In this document: piece by piece, positions 1 to 6,607 of the stretch
Position numbering within the stretch: the stretch's first letter is position 1
Layout: each line of letters starts with the position of its first letter
DNA from: an uncultured bacterium
GTDB lineage: Bacteria > Bacillota_I > Bacilli_A > RF39 > UBA660
Direction of reading: 5' to 3'
Length of the DNA stretch: 11,748 bases
Assembly: GCA_949285775.1 (NCBI GenBank)
Contig: CASEAD010000178.1
Coordinates: 1-11,748, forward strand
Notes under the pieces: generated by a model
The model's database searches: none
Seen by the model: the letters and a program-made list of their open reading frames with translations, nothing else
What the model was told of the DNA's origin: nothing
Program-made: the position numbers and the translations under genes

Positions 1-644
1 TGTTTATCAAAGTAACCTCCAACAATTGTATTTGTAGCTTTATCAGCTGCAAGATGCAAACAAGATTTTATTGTTCCAAACCATGGATGAGTAGATCCGT
101 CCATTTCAATAATTTCACCAAAATATTTAGGCTTTTCCTGTCTTGGATGAGAATCTTCTAAGGATAGTTCATGACTCACGATAACTTCAATTTGTTCTTG
201 ATTCATTGCTAAGTTTATTTTCTTTTCTTGAAGTAATTGTTGTTTTTTAAACTCTTTTCTTGTTCTTTTTCTTGCTTTAGGAGATAGAATGCCTTGTTTA
301 GTCAAAATGTTGTAAATAGTTTTATAGGAAACATGTATATTTTCTTCCTCCTCTAAATAATCTTTAAAATGACTAAAATTAAAGTCTTGATATTTAGTAG
401 TATAAAGTAGTACAATATTATCAGAGATTTGCTTATCTAGGGCTGTGACAGGTTTTTTATTTCGGTTGCCATGTACAAACCCAGATTTGCCTTTCTCTTT
501 ATAAATGTGTATTAGACGATTAACTTGTCTTATAGATAAATCAAGTTTCATAGAGGCTCGTTTTTTATTTCCGCCATGATCAACTAGTTCTTTGATAACT
601 TCATATTTTTTTAATTCATTCATTCTTAATTCAACCTTTCTCAT
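1..644 (-). CDS. IS1202/ISNCY-family transposase, N-terminal 214 residues (cut by window edge)
   Basis: I translated this by hand from ATG at 644 to the window edge with no stop. The start has a good ribosome site (GAGGTG, 6 nt upstream). Residues about 10-60 are a helix-turn-helix region with KYEVIKELVDHGGNKKRAS followed by IRQVNRLIHIYKEKG, then GFVHGNRNKKP, all typical of IS1202/ISNCY transposases. The region of residues 110-140 is very basic. The integrase-like catalytic core begins near residue 175 with KYFGEIIEMDGSTHPWFG, where D182 is the expected first Asp of the DDE triad, followed by LHLAADKATNTIVGGYF. The other two catalytic residues would lie beyond the edge. No frameshift is seen in the visible part. 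Family assignment rests on remembered motifs, so the family is likely but not proven. Confidence 0.85.
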   Translation of the reverse strand, partial: MRKVELRMNELKKYEVIKELVDHGGNKKRASMKLDLSIRQVNRLIHIYKEKGKSGFVHGNRNKKPVTALDKQISDNIVLLYTTKYQDFNFSHFKDYLEEEENIHVSYKTIYNILTKQGILSPKARKRTRKEFKKQQLLQEKKINLAMNQEQIEVIVSHELSLEDSHPRQEKPKYFGEIIEMDGSTHPWFGTIKSCLHLAADKATNTIVGGYFDK

Positions 645-645
645 T

Positions 646-666
646 TATGTCACCTCGCGTGACATA
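646..666. promoter_or_regulatory. Palindrome TATGTCAC-5-GTGACATA at the transposase start
   Basis: Perfect 8-bp arms (646-653 and 659-666) flank a 5-base centre. The palindrome touches the -10 hexamer, covers the predicted transcription start and includes the transposase ribosome site. This position suits an operator for autoregulation, or an RNA or DNA hairpin hiding the ribosome site. The GACAT core recurs at 684 and 709, which would fit transposase binding sites at the element end. Confidence 0.5.
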
Positions 667-694
667 TTATATATTAGTTTTGGGACATAATCAA
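666..694 (-). promoter_or_regulatory. Promoter of the transposase gene
   Basis: Read on the minus strand, TTGATT (694-689) and TATAAT (671-666) are separated by 17 bp. Transcription would start near 659, giving a very short leader of about 15 nt before the ATG at 644. Confidence 0.6.
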
Positions 695-759
695 TTACTA
701 ACACTTAAGACATTATCATATATTAATCATAAAAAATTATGGGAATGTTATTTAATAAA

Positions 760-788
760 TTGACAAAATATGATTTGTTATATATAAT
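760..788 (+). promoter_or_regulatory. Consensus sigma-A promoter of the first hydrolase gene
   Basis: TTGACA (760-765) and TATAAT (783-788) are both perfect matches with a 17-bp spacer. Transcription should start near 795, only about 12 nt before the GTG start, so the ribosome site sits almost at the 5' end of the mRNA. Confidence 0.85.
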
Positions 789-806
789 CATATAGTAGGT
801 GGTAGA

Positions 807-1988
807 GTGAAGAAGTTAAAAGTTGTATTTTTGTTTAGTTTATTGGTAATATTAATTATTCCTTATAGGGGAGTTAATGCGACTACTCTTAGGGATTTAT
901 ATAATGATTTATCTAGTTTAGAGAGTAGTTATAATGAGGCTAAGGAAAAAGCTAATATTAGTGCTCAGGAATTGGAGAGTGTTAGGGCTAGTATTAGTAC
1001 TACAGAGGCTGAGATTGAACAGGCGCAAGAAGATATTGTGAAAGCTGAAGAGGATATTGTTGTTAGTGAACAGAAGATAGAGGATAAGAAAGATGAAACT
1101 AATCAGATGTTACTTACTTTACAGCTTAGTAATACTCAAGGTAATAGTATGTTAGAATATATATTTGACGCTAGTGATTATACTGATATGATATATAGAT
1201 ATTCTGTTGTTACACAGATGAGTGATTATAATTTGGCTATTATGGATGAGCTTAATGCTTTGATAGATGAGCTTAATACTAAGAAAGAGAATTTAGCTCG
1301 GGAACAAGAGGAATTGGCTGTGAAGAAAGAAGAGTTGCAAGCTCAATATTTGATTGTTCAAACACAATATAAGGACGCTACGGATGATAGTTTGGATGTT
1401 GCTACGCAGATAAGTGAGATGAGGCAATTAATTAATATGTATGAGTCTATGGGTTGTTCAATGGATCAAGATGTTAATACTTGTAATGGTATTGCTGCTG
1501 TTGATGGTTGGACTTATCCTTTAAGATCTTTTTATCAGTCTTCTAATTATGGTTGGGATGAAAATAGGTATCATTATGCGGTTGATTTAGCTGTTAGTGA
1601 AGGAACTAATGTTTATGCTGTTGCTAATGGAGAGGTTATATCAAGTGGTGTTTATTGGTCATCTGCTGTTAGTGGTGCTAGTTGTGGGGGATATGTAATT
1701 CAGATTAAGCATAATTATAATGGTAGTTGGTATGTTTCTTTGTATATGCATTTACTTACTGGTTATGTTAGTGTTGGTGATAAGGTTACTGGGGGACAAG
1801 TTATTGGTACTAGTGGTGGAGGATCACAAGAAGTTGCTAAGTGGAATGATATATGTACTGCAGGAGCACATTTGCATTTTGCGATGGCGAATGGAGATAC
1901 TCATATTGGTTCTTCTTCTAGTAAGGGTTCTACAATTGATCCGGTAAGATTCTTTCCTGCTATGCAAGGAATTGGTAGTACATATTAG
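807..1988 (+). CDS. Secreted PcsB/CwlO-like peptidoglycan hydrolase, M23 domain (copy 1)
   Basis: Exported peptidoglycan hydrolase of 393 residues. Residues 1-25 form a signal peptide (KK charge, hydrophobic core, likely cleavage after VNA). Residues about 28-215 are rich in Glu/Gln/Lys heptads and form a long coiled coil resembling the PcsB/CwlO regulatory domain, including the MLEYIFDASDYTDMIYRYSV segment. Residues about 235-385 are an M23 (LytM) metallopeptidase domain with all expected zinc and catalytic residues: H256 and D260 (HxxxD), H315 (YMHL), and H355-x-H357 (GAHLHF). In PcsB/CwlO proteins the coiled coil is controlled by FtsEX; whether that holds here is inference. Cysteines C217/C226 and C293/C350 could form disulfides outside the cell. 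GTG start at 807 follows AGGTGG (797-802), the same arrangement as in the paralogue at 3165. D,L- or D,D-endopeptidase specificity cannot be read from sequence. Confidence 0.9.
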   Translation: MKKLKVVFLFSLLVILIIPYRGVNATTLRDLYNDLSSLESSYNEAKEKANISAQELESVRASISTTEAEIEQAQEDIVKAEEDIVVSEQKIEDKKDETNQMLLTLQLSNTQGNSMLEYIFDASDYTDMIYRYSVVTQMSDYNLAIMDELNALIDELNTKKENLAREQEELAVKKEELQAQYLIVQTQYKDATDDSLDVATQISEMRQLINMYESMGCSMDQDVNTCNGIAAVDGWTYPLRSFYQSSNYGWDENRYHYAVDLAVSEGTNVYAVANGEVISSGVYWSSAVSGASCGGYVIQIKHNYNGSWYVSLYMHLLTGYVSVGDKVTGGQVIGTSGGGSQEVAKWNDICTAGAHLHFAMANGDTHIGSSSSKGSTIDPVRFFPAMQGIGSTY

Positions 1989-2014
1989 GGCTCTATGATT
2001 GTAGAGTCTTTTTT
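1989..2014 (+). terminator. Rho-independent terminator after hydrolase copy 1
   Basis: The stem GGCTCTA (1989-1995) pairs with TAGAGTC (2002-2008), with one G-U pair and a 6-nt loop, and is followed by six T residues. It begins directly after the stop codon and separates this gene from ruvB. Confidence 0.85.
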
Positions 2015-2021
2015 GGTTAAT

Positions 2022-2049
2022 TTGATTGACTAATTATTTGGGGTATAAT
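2022..2049 (+). promoter_or_regulatory. Promoter of ruvB
   Basis: TTGATT (2022-2027) and TATAAT (2044-2049) with a 16-bp spacer. It lies between the upstream terminator and the ruvB ribosome site. Confidence 0.7.
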
Positions 2050-2077
2050 ATACTTAGTAGGTAAATGAATAATTGGG

Positions 2078-2083
2078 AAGGAG
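2078..2083 (+). promoter_or_regulatory. Ribosome-binding site that fixes the ruvB start
   Basis: AAGGAG lies 7 nt before ATG 2091. A longer reading from TTG at 2073 would put this site inside the gene, so the ATG is preferred. Confidence 0.85.
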
Positions 2084-2090
2084 TAATGAG

Positions 2091-3089
2091 ATGGATAGTA
2101 GGATTGTTACTGGTAGTATTTTAAAGGAAGATAGTGATGAGAAGAATATTAGACCTCAGAGTTTGGATGAGTATATTGGGCAGAGTGAGGTAAAAGAGAA
2201 TATTAATATATTTATTAAATCAGCTTTAATTAGAAAAAAGCCTTTAGATCATGTGTTATTATATGGTCCTCCTGGTTTAGGTAAGACGACTTTGGCATAT
2301 ATAATTGCTAATGAACTTGGTAGTAATATTAAAACTGCTAGTGGGCCTTCTATTGAGAAGAGTGGTGATTTGGCAGCGGTTCTTTCTTCTTTGGAAGAGG
2401 GGGATGTTTTATTTATTGATGAGATACATAGAATTCCTAGATTTATAGAAGAGATATTATATCCTGCTATGGAAGATTTTTGTTTGGATATAGTTATTGG
2501 TAGTGATGGTTCTAGTAGGAATGTTAGAATTAATTTGCCCCCTTTTACTTTGATAGGTGCTACTACTAGGGCGGGGGATTTATCTAGTCCTTTAAGAGAT
2601 AGGTTTGGTATTATTTCTAAATTGAACTATTATACTGAAGAGGAATTGTTTAAGATAGTAAAGAGAACTTCTAGGGTATTAGGTACTGATATAGAAGATG
2701 ATGCTGCTTTAGAATTGGCTAGAAGGAGTAGGGGTACTCCTAGGGTATGTAATAGGTTGTTTAGAAGAGTTAGGGATTTTGCTTTGGTAGATGGTAAGGA
2801 TGTTATTGATATAGATATTATGAAGAAGGCTTTGGATAGATTAAAGGTTGATAGTGTTGGTTTAGATGATACGGATTATAATTTGTTAGTTGCAATTATA
2901 GAGAGATTTAATGGGGGGCCTGTTGGATTGGATGCGTTAGCGGCTTCTATTGGGGAGGAATCTTCTACAATTGAGGATGTTTATGAACCTTTTTTATTAC
3001 AAACTGGTTTTTTAAAAAGAACTGCTAGGGGTAGAATGGTTACTGATATGGCATATGAGCATTTGCATATACCTAAGAAGGAGAAATAG
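2091..3089 (+). CDS. ruvB: Holliday junction branch migration ATPase RuvB
   Basis: Hexameric AAA+ motor that, with RuvA, drives branch migration of Holliday junctions in recombinational repair. The protein has 332 residues, the normal family length. Visible motifs: RPQSLDEYIGQ (21-31), Walker A GPPGLGKTT (59-67), Walker B with DEIHR (110-114), sensor-1 region GATTRAG (156-162) and LRDRFG (168-173), which carries the arginine-finger region. The C-terminal winged helix contains GGPVGLDALA and GFLKRTARGR. All key residues are present. ruvA, usually the upstream partner, is not adjacent; instead ruvB lies between two paralogous hydrolase genes and has its own promoter. No clear terminator follows, so transcription may continue into the next hydrolase gene. 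Confidence 0.97.
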   Translation: MDSRIVTGSILKEDSDEKNIRPQSLDEYIGQSEVKENINIFIKSALIRKKPLDHVLLYGPPGLGKTTLAYIIANELGSNIKTASGPSIEKSGDLAAVLSSLEEGDVLFIDEIHRIPRFIEEILYPAMEDFCLDIVIGSDGSSRNVRINLPPFTLIGATTRAGDLSSPLRDRFGIISKLNYYTEEELFKIVKRTSRVLGTDIEDDAALELARRSRGTPRVCNRLFRRVRDFALVDGKDVIDIDIMKKALDRLKVDSVGLDDTDYNLLVAIIERFNGGPVGLDALAASIGEESSTIEDVYEPFLLQTGFLKRTARGRMVTDMAYEHLHIPKKEK

Positions 3090-3111
3090 TTGTAAATTTT
3101 AAATTGCTAAA

Positions 3112-3140
3112 TTGACTTATTAATTTATATAAGTTATAAT
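3112..3140 (+). promoter_or_regulatory. Promoter of the second hydrolase gene
   Basis: TTGACT (3112-3117) and TATAAT (3135-3140) with a 17-bp spacer, just downstream of ruvB. The predicted transcription start (about 3147) lies about 18 nt before the GTG start, again a very short leader. Confidence 0.8.
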
Positions 3141-3154
3141 TAGGTTAGTTTGGT

Positions 3155-3160
3155 AGGTGA
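3155..3160 (+). promoter_or_regulatory. Ribosome-binding site that fixes the second hydrolase start
   Basis: AGGTGA lies 4 nt before GTG 3165. The sequence AGGTG(A/G)TAGAGTGAAG is shared with the paralogue at 797-812, which supports GTG 3165 over the longer TTG start at 3150. Confidence 0.8.
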
Positions 3161-3164
3161 TAGA

Positions 3165-4355
3165 GTGAAGAGGTTGTTTTTGATTGTTCTTATTATAATT
3201 GTTTTGCCTGTTAATGTTTATGGTAAAACTTTGCGTGATATGTATTCACAACTTGCTGAGTTAGAGCAAGAGCAGGATAATATTGATAGTGGTAAGAAGA
3301 TGACACAGACGCAAATAAATGATTTGAAGAGTGAGATTGTATCCATTAATAAGAATATTGCAAATACTGAGCAAGAAATAAGTGATGCTGAAGAGAGTAT
3401 AATTCTTAGTGAGAATAGTATTGAGGAAAAAAAAGAAGAAACTAATCAGATGTTAAAGTATTTGCAGGTTACTAGTGGGGAAAATGTTTATTTGGAGTAT
3501 ATATTTGCTGCGGATAGTTATACTGAGATGATATATAGGTACTCGGTAGTTACACAGATGAGTGATTATAATAATAACTTGGTAGAAGAGCTTAATAATT
3601 TAATAAGTGAGTTAGAAGTGAAAAAAGATGATCTTACTAACAAACAGAGTGAGTTATCTACGCAAAAACAACAACTAAGTACTAAGCTTGCTACTTTAAA
3701 TGCTAATATGGGGACACTTACGGAAGAAGGAACTTCTATAGCAGATGATATTAAGTCTTTAAAATTAGATATTAATAAGTATGAGAAGTTAGGATGTTCT
3801 ATGAGTGAAGATGTAAATAGTTGTATTATTAGGAACAATACTTTAGCGGTTGCTGATGGTTGGAGTTTGCCTCTTGCTTCGGCTGTTGTATCTAGTCAGT
3901 TTCAAGTTGTTAGAACTGATTGTATAGGTTGTGGAGGAACAAGTCATAGAGGAATTGATTTAGCGGTTGCAGAGGGTACTAGAGTATATGCTGCTGCTGA
4001 GGGGGAAGTTAAGTTAGTAGTTACTTCAGGAGATTCTTTATCTTGTGGGGGAATAAAGGTATATATAGCACACAATGTTAATGGTCAGTTATATACGACT
4101 GTTTATATGCATTTGTTATCGGCAACGGTTAGTTATGGTCAGAAGGTTACACCTAATACGGTTATTGGTTATAGTGGTGGTTGGACTACTTCTACTAGAA
4201 GCGGTATGGGTTATGATAGGTGTACGACTGGTGCGCATTTGCATTTTGGTGTTGCTTATGGTAATAGTGTAACGGACTTTAATGCTAATGCATTTAATCC
4301 ACGAAATTTGTCTTTTTTAGCGAATGCTGCAAATGGTGTTACTGTTTCTAGGTAG
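3165..4355 (+). CDS. Secreted PcsB/CwlO-like peptidoglycan hydrolase, M23 domain (copy 2)
   Basis: Paralogue of the gene at 807, 396 residues from the GTG at 3165. Residues 1-20 are a signal peptide (MKRLFLIVLI core, likely cleavage after VYG). Residues about 22-210 are a coiled coil with the same EYIFAADSYTEMIYRYSVVT and QMSDYN blocks as copy 1. The M23 domain (about 232-385) keeps H261 and D265 (HRGID), H316 (YMHL) and H358-x-H360 (GAHLHF), so it should be an active zinc endopeptidase. Both copies share the GCSM...DVN.C cysteine pair (C211/C220) and two later cysteines (C294, C353); this copy adds C253 and C256 (CIGC) just before the first zinc ligand. The HRGIDLA form is closer to the usual M23 motif than the HYAVDLA of copy 1, so substrates may differ. 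Expression is probably independent of copy 1, given separate promoters. Confidence 0.9.
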   Translation: MKRLFLIVLIIIVLPVNVYGKTLRDMYSQLAELEQEQDNIDSGKKMTQTQINDLKSEIVSINKNIANTEQEISDAEESIILSENSIEEKKEETNQMLKYLQVTSGENVYLEYIFAADSYTEMIYRYSVVTQMSDYNNNLVEELNNLISELEVKKDDLTNKQSELSTQKQQLSTKLATLNANMGTLTEEGTSIADDIKSLKLDINKYEKLGCSMSEDVNSCIIRNNTLAVADGWSLPLASAVVSSQFQVVRTDCIGCGGTSHRGIDLAVAEGTRVYAAAEGEVKLVVTSGDSLSCGGIKVYIAHNVNGQLYTTVYMHLLSATVSYGQKVTPNTVIGYSGGWTTSTRSGMGYDRCTTGAHLHFGVAYGNSVTDFNANAFNPRNLSFLANAANGVTVSR

Positions 4356-4378
4356 AAAGAGTATGGTAGTTATATTTG

Positions 4379-4405
4379 AATTATATATTTTGTTTATAAT
4401 TTTTT
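4379..4405 (+). terminator. Possible weak terminator after hydrolase copy 2
   Basis: AATTATA (4379-4385) pairs with TATAATT (4395-4401) around a 9-nt loop, followed by four more T. The stem is entirely A/T, so it is a weak candidate only. Confidence 0.35.
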
Positions 4406-4425
4406 GGTAAATTTCTTGAAATGTC

Positions 4426-4454
4426 TTGCTTATATTATTGTTTGATATTATAAT
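4426..4454 (+). promoter_or_regulatory. Promoter in the long gap before the hybrid kinase
   Basis: TTGCTT (4426-4431) and TATAAT (4449-4454) with a 17-bp spacer. Transcription from about 4461 would run through the structured element at 4498-4627 and, if not terminated there, into the kinase gene. Confidence 0.6.
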
Positions 4455-4497
4455 TAGTTTATGAATATAGGGTGTGTGATATAAATAGTATATAAGA

Positions 4498-4627
4498 CAG
4501 AACAAATTTCTACTAGTTTTAGTGGATATATCGGTGACAACTATTGCGAAGCCAGGTTACAGAGCTTGAGAAGTAGAAATTCATTACTGTGAGGTAATGA
4601 AGCAAAATTTATTTTGCTTTTGTTCTG
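4498..4627 (+). ncRNA. Candidate structured RNA (leader element or small RNA), class unknown
   Basis: This occupies most of the 305-bp gap 4356-4660. Four perfect helices tile with almost no unpaired bases between them: P1 CAGAACA (4498-4504) with TGTTCTG (4621-4627); P2 AATTTCTAC (4505-4513) with GTAGAAATT (4573-4581); P3 CATTAC (4582-4587) with GTAATG (4594-4599); P4 AAGCAAAA (4600-4607) with TTTTGCTT (4612-4619). Inside P2, TAGTT (4514-4518) can pair with AACTA (4539-4543) and AAGC (4549-4552) with GCTT (4564-4567). The P2 interior is also less AT-rich than its surroundings. This amounts to a four-way junction closed by P1. I do not recognise it as any riboswitch class, ribozyme, tRNA or 6S RNA. 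A structured RNA is well supported; its role, as a cis-regulator of the kinase or a free small RNA, is open. The orientation is inferred from the promoter and T-rich 3' end. Confidence 0.6.
4600..4624 (+). terminator. Terminator-like hairpin at the end of the RNA element
   Basis: AAGCAAAA/TTTTGCTT is an 8-bp stem with a TTTA loop, followed by a short T-rich run (TTGTT). The T-rich run is also the 3' strand of helix P1, so full closure of the RNA and use of the run as a terminator tail may compete. Confidence 0.5.
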
Positions 4628-4660
4628 GGTATTATAACATTAAGAATAGGAAGTGGAGAT

Positions 4661-6484
4661 ATGATTTTTAATTTTAGTTTGTTAGGTTTGTTGACAATGT
4701 TTCTTTTAGTTTATATATATTATTCTAAAGAGATAAAAGATGATTGTGAAGGTAAGGTTTTTAGGGGGATTTTACTTGGTAATTATTTGATAGAGTTATT
4801 ATATTTAGGTGTTTATATTGCGATGCGTGAGGGGAATAATATAAGTATTGGGTTATCTAAGTTATATTTTTCGGGTTTAGTTATATATAATTCTTTGTTG
4901 TTATGTTATATGATTAGTTTAATTTTGAGGGATAAGTATAAGTTGCAGCAAACTATATATAGTAGTAAGGTAAAACTAATGAAATATATATTTATTGTGG
5001 TAGATGTTGTTAGTTTAGTACTGTTATATTCTCTTCCTATAGAATTTAATGATAATATTATATATGGTATGGGGGTTAGTGTTAGTTATTTTATGATATT
5101 TATATATTCTATTTTGGGATTTATTGTTTTATTTGCTAGACATAATAGTTTTGGGGTAAAAAAGTTTAAGGATTTATTTATAATATATATTATAAATGTT
5201 ACGTCTATTATTATACAGTATTATTTTTATGATATATGTGTGATTGATATTGGTTATATTTTGATTACTATATATATGTATTTAACTTTAGAAAATAGTT
5301 CTTATTTAGAGATAGAAAGATTAAGATTAGAGAATGAGACTGTTATGAAGTCTAGTATTGATACTACTAAGTTTTTATCTAATATGTCATATGAGATAAG
5401 GACTCCTTTGAATGCGATAGATGGTCTTAGTCAAGTTATTGAGGATAGTGATGATATTAATAATATTAAAGAAGATGTTAAAGATATTAGAGCGGCTTCT
5501 AAGAATTTGGTAGATATTATTAATGGTATTATAGATATTGCTACTATTGATACGGGTAAGATGGAGATAATTAATGAGAATTATGATGTATATGCAATGT
5601 TTGATAATGTTTGTGATATAGCGAGATCTAGGTTAAAGAATAGTAAGGTAGAATTTAAAGTAGATATTGCAAAGAATATTCCTTCTACTTTGATGGGAGA
5701 TGCTGGTAGGATTGAGCAGGTATTGCTTAATTTGCTTACTAATGCAATAAAGTATACTAAGGAAGGGTATGTTTTATTTAAAGTTGATGTTATTAATTCT
5801 ACTTCATTATGTAGACTTAAGATGACTATAAGTGATACTGGTATTGGTATTAAGAAGGAAGATATTAAAAATTTATTTGAGAGATTTGATAATAATGGTA
5901 ATTCTAATAAATTGGGACTTGTTATTGTTAAGAAGTTAGTTGAGCTTATGAATGGTAAGATTGATGTTGAGAGTACATATAAAAAGGGTAGTACTTTTGT
6001 AGTTACAATAGATCAGAAGGTTGTTAATATTTTAGAAGATAATGTAGAAAATACTAATAAAAAGAAGAAACTAGATATTTTTGATGGTTCTGGTAAGAGA
6101 ATATTAGTAGTTGATGATAATAAGCTTAATTTGAAGGTTGCTAATAAGTTGCTTATGTCATATAAGGTAGAAGTTATTGAGGTTATGAGTGGTCAGGAAT
6201 GTTTGGATGTTTTGGCAAATGATACTAATTTTGATTTGATACTTATGGACGATATGATGCCTAATATGAGTGGTAGTGAGACGTTGGATATTATATTAAA
6301 GTTAGAGAGGGTTGAAGGATATAATATACCGATTGTTGTTTTGACTGCTAATGCAATTAGTGGAATGAAAGAGAAGTATCTTAAGGCTGGGTTTGATGAT
6401 TACTTGGCTAAACCTATTGATAAGTATGAACTTAATAGGGTTATGAAGAAATATTTGAATAGTGATAAGAAAGATAGTGATTAA
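4661..6484 (+). CDS. Hybrid sensor histidine kinase-like membrane protein lacking the H-box histidine
   Basis: The protein has 607 residues. Residues 1-210 hold about six or seven membrane segments that form the sensor module, followed by a linker helix. The dimerization/phosphoacceptor region (about 234-300) reads FLSNMSYEIRTPLNAI, where the expected SHEIRTPL histidine is Y244 (codon TAT at 5390-5392). The ATPase domain (about 345-452) has N-box N361 and an intact DTGIGI (392-397), but the G2 box reads NKLGLVI in place of the usual G-x-GLGL. The C-terminal receiver domain (479-598) looks functional, with acidic pair D485/D486, phosphoacceptor D530 in LILMDDMMP, T562 and K584. It is therefore probably a pseudokinase with a working receiver, or a receiver phosphorylated by another kinase. 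ATG 4661 follows AGGAAG by 7 nt. It sits alone downstream of the RNA element, with a separate two-component pair following. Confidence 0.88.
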   Translation: MIFNFSLLGLLTMFLLVYIYYSKEIKDDCEGKVFRGILLGNYLIELLYLGVYIAMREGNNISIGLSKLYFSGLVIYNSLLLCYMISLILRDKYKLQQTIYSSKVKLMKYIFIVVDVVSLVLLYSLPIEFNDNIIYGMGVSVSYFMIFIYSILGFIVLFARHNSFGVKKFKDLFIIYIINVTSIIIQYYFYDICVIDIGYILITIYMYLTLENSSYLEIERLRLENETVMKSSIDTTKFLSNMSYEIRTPLNAIDGLSQVIEDSDDINNIKEDVKDIRAASKNLVDIINGIIDIATIDTGKMEIINENYDVYAMFDNVCDIARSRLKNSKVEFKVDIAKNIPSTLMGDAGRIEQVLLNLLTNAIKYTKEGYVLFKVDVINSTSLCRLKMTISDTGIGIKKEDIKNLFERFDNNGNSNKLGLVIVKKLVELMNGKIDVESTYKKGSTFVVTIDQKVVNILEDNVENTNKKKKLDIFDGSGKRILVVDDNKLNLKVANKLLMSYKVEVIEVMSGQECLDVLANDTNFDLILMDDMMPNMSGSETLDIILKLERVEGYNIPIVVLTANAISGMKEKYLKAGFDDYLAKPIDKYELNRVMKKYLNSDKKDSD

Positions 6485-6503
6485 TTATATTAATTGCTTT
6501 TTT
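6479..6503 (+). terminator. Possible terminator after the hybrid kinase
   Basis: GATTAAT (6479-6485) can pair with ATTAATT (6489-6495) around a 3-nt loop, followed by GC and six T. It overlaps the stop codon. The stem is A/T-rich and short. Confidence 0.45.
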
Positions 6504-6510
6504 CTTTAAC

Positions 6511-6537
6511 ATAATTTACCATAATTTGTTGATAATT
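6511..6537 (+). repeat. Phased ATAATT direct repeats upstream of the response regulator
   Basis: ATAATTT at 6511 and 6521 and ATAATT at 6532 are spaced 10 and 11 bp apart, i.e. one helical turn. OmpR/PhoB-type regulators commonly bind direct repeats with this period, so this could be an autoregulatory site for the downstream regulator. AT-rich chance repeats are the alternative. Confidence 0.35.
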
Positions 6538-6560
6538 CTTCTATTATTAAAAATTATAAT
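6529..6560 (+). promoter_or_regulatory. Likely promoter of the two-component operon
   Basis: A perfect TATAAT at 6555-6560 with TTGATA at 6529-6534, but the 20-bp spacer is too long for good unassisted use. The upstream repeats overlap the -35, so an activator may be involved. Confidence 0.4.
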
Positions 6561-6583
6561 GATATCAAGCTTGGAGGTGATAG

Positions 6584-6607
6584 ATGATAATTAGTAGAAA
6601 GATATAG
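6584..6607 (+). CDS. Possible 7-codon leader peptide (MIISRKI)
   Basis: ATG 6584 is preceded by GGAGGTGAT (6573-6581), the strongest Shine-Dalgarno sequence in the window, at ideal spacing, yet the frame ends at TAG 6605-6607 after seven codons. The same frame continues past the TAG to a TAA overlapping the response-regulator start. It could be a leader peptide or translational coupler for the two-component genes, a relic of a longer gene, or chance. Confidence 0.3.
   Translation: MIISRKI

Larger units (their letters stand above)
1..713 (-). mobile_element. Insertion sequence, IS1202/ISNCY-like, 5' part only
   Basis: The leftward transposase gene and its promoter mark this as one end of an insertion sequence; the rest lies beyond the left edge. 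I place the outer end near position 713 because short GACAT motifs recur at 661-665, 684-688 and 709-713 (TGTC when read in the transposase direction) and stop there, and because the next host promoter begins at 760. The exact terminal inverted repeat and target duplication cannot be determined without the other end. Base composition also differs: C is as common as G or more so on the plus strand here, while the rest of the window is G-rich on that strand. That fits a fairly recent arrival. Confidence 0.6.

Noticed and set aside
3150..3164. Longer N-terminus of the second hydrolase from TTG 3150.
   Set aside because: The ribosome site AGGTGA lies after it, and the paralogue starts at the GTG equivalent to 3165. 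The longer form would also put charged residues before the signal peptide.
4550..4562. AGCCAGGTTACAG inside the structured RNA resembles the 3' part of the c-di-GMP-I (GEMM) riboswitch.
   Set aside because: The other conserved parts of that riboswitch (the GCAAACC and GACGCAAAGC segments, in the right order) are absent, and the helices do not match its fold.
4498..4627. Could be a MITE-like element, with CAGAACAAA/TTTGTTCTG as terminal inverted repeats.
   Set aside because: No flanking target duplication is visible, and the internal helices abut P1 exactly, which is better explained by RNA folding. A second copy in the genome would reopen this.
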